A stretch of 5,844 bases of DNA from Nitrososphaerales archaeon (lineage in GTDB: Archaea; Thermoproteota; Nitrososphaeria; Nitrososphaerales; Gagatemarchaeaceae). Each line of letters starts with the position of its first letter. The stretch's first letter is position 1. Of the stretch, positions 5,327-5,844 are shown one piece after another. Below the pieces are notes generated by a model, which searched no databases, had not been told where the DNA came from, and worked only from the letters and a program-made list of their open reading frames with translations. The translations under genes and the position numbers were made by a program. The DNA lies in assembly GCA_030044375.1 (NCBI GenBank), contig JASHVX010000038.1, positions 1 through 5,844 of the forward strand. Direction: 5' to 3'.

Positions 5327-5844
5327 CTACTCGTACGCGCGAGTTATCTTGACGCCGTCGATGAGCATCCAAGGGCACAGCGTGGGCGTGTCGACCTCCC
5401 ACCACTCTATCCACTCCCTCGACTTCGACAGCAGGCGCACCGAGGAGAACATCCTCCCAAGGTCGTCGCCCATCCTCATCCCCTTCAGGGGCTTCTGCAC
5501 CTCCCCTCCGCCGACCAGGAATGCCCCGTCCCTCGGGACCGTGGAGAACTCGCCTGTCCTGTAGTTCTTGAAACGCGTGTACCAGTTGCTCGTGAGGACG
5601 ATGCCTCTTTTCATCTCCTTGACCATCTCCGGATACGACGAGTCGCCAGCCCCCACCTCGTGGTTCCAGCCGTGGGGCTGGACCAATCCCGCGCTTCCCG
5701 TGCTCTGTGTCTTCCACTTCTTGGCCGTCGTGACGTTGTGGAGGTACGTCTTGAGCTCTCCCTTCGAGATTATCGCGTTGGACCTCGTGGCCGTGCCTTC
5801 GTCGTCGAAGGTCCTGCCCCCGAGCCCGCCCGGGGTGGTCCCGT
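5327..5844 (-). CDS. TldD/PmbA (TldE)-family protein, C-terminal part
   Basis: The minus-strand frame is open from the right edge to a TAG at 5329-5327, giving 171 complete codons; the N-terminal part lies outside. Residues visible from the edge include GGRTFDDEGTATRSNAII (8-25), the QSTGSAG segment (46-52), MKRGIVLTSNWYTRF (about 76-90), GAFLVGGGEVQKPLKGMRM (about 105-123) and a final WMLIDGVKIT (158-167). This series matches the C-terminal beta-rich domain of the TldD/PmbA family, whose TldD-TldE heterodimer is a metalloprotease that degrades unfolded peptides and matures some modified peptides. The HExxxH zinc motif that separates active TldD from TldE lies N-terminal to the part seen, so the subunit type is undecided. 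It converges on trpB2 with a 27-bp gap that lacks a clear terminator. Confidence 0.88.
   Translation of the reverse strand, partial: GTTPGGLGGRTFDDEGTATRSNAIISKGELKTYLHNVTTAKKWKTQSTGSAGLVQPHGWNHEVGAGDSSYPEMVKEMKRGIVLTSNWYTRFKNYRTGEFSTVPRDGAFLVGGGEVQKPLKGMRMGDDLGRMFSSVRLLSKSREWIEWWEVDTPTLCPWMLIDGVKITRAYE

Noticed and set aside
5684..5686. TTG at 5686 as start of a short TldD/PmbA-like protein
   Set aside because: The frame stays open to the right edge and the upstream codons encode conserved family sequence (RTFDDEGTATR), so this is internal.

Overview
The window looks like archaeal chromosome with high GC content, about 60-65% by eye. The gene families are typically archaeal: a stand-alone TrpB2, a helix-turn-helix plus ACT-domain amino-acid regulator, a MIP18/DUF59 protein and a TldD/PmbA-like protein. 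Short AT-rich TATA-like boxes lie about 26-30 nt before most first-gene start codons, as expected for leaderless archaeal transcripts. Four of the seven starts in view are TTG, one is GTG and two are ATG. A TACK-group archaeon, perhaps a high-GC Nitrososphaeria/Thaumarchaeota-like lineage, is my best guess, but the lineage is inference. I see no mobile elements, CRISPR, tRNA or rRNA.

Layout. At the left edge is the N-terminal part of a MIP18/DUF59 iron-sulfur-assembly-like protein (minus strand, 285 to 1, cut by the edge). Divergent from it is an acylphosphatase (397-675), followed by an isocitrate/isopropylmalate-type dehydrogenase with its own promoter (726-1736). Next is a 174-residue hypothetical protein with an N-terminal coiled coil (1834-2358). 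Its stop codon directly abuts the stop codon of a convergent PfkB-family kinase (3324 to 2359, minus). The kinase lies 1 nt downstream of the HTH-ACT regulator (3832 to 3326, minus), so the two probably form an operon. Divergent from the regulator is trpB2 (3932-5299, plus). A 27-bp gap separates trpB2 from the convergent C-terminal part of a TldD/PmbA-family protein that runs off the right edge.

The most interesting part is the 99-bp divergent region between the ACT regulator and trpB2. It holds three TGTACA-like hexamers (TGTACA, TATACA, TGTATA) spaced exactly 10 bp apart, the last overlapping the trpB2 TATA box. TGTACA is the TRP-box consensus described for TrpY of Methanothermobacter, which controls the trp operon and trpB2. 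A second palindrome, CGGAAC-A-GTTCCG, lies between the regulator's TATA-like box and its start codon. The simplest reading is a local, tryptophan-responsive, TrpY-like circuit in which the ACT regulator controls trpB2 and itself. The other genes look like unlinked housekeeping functions.
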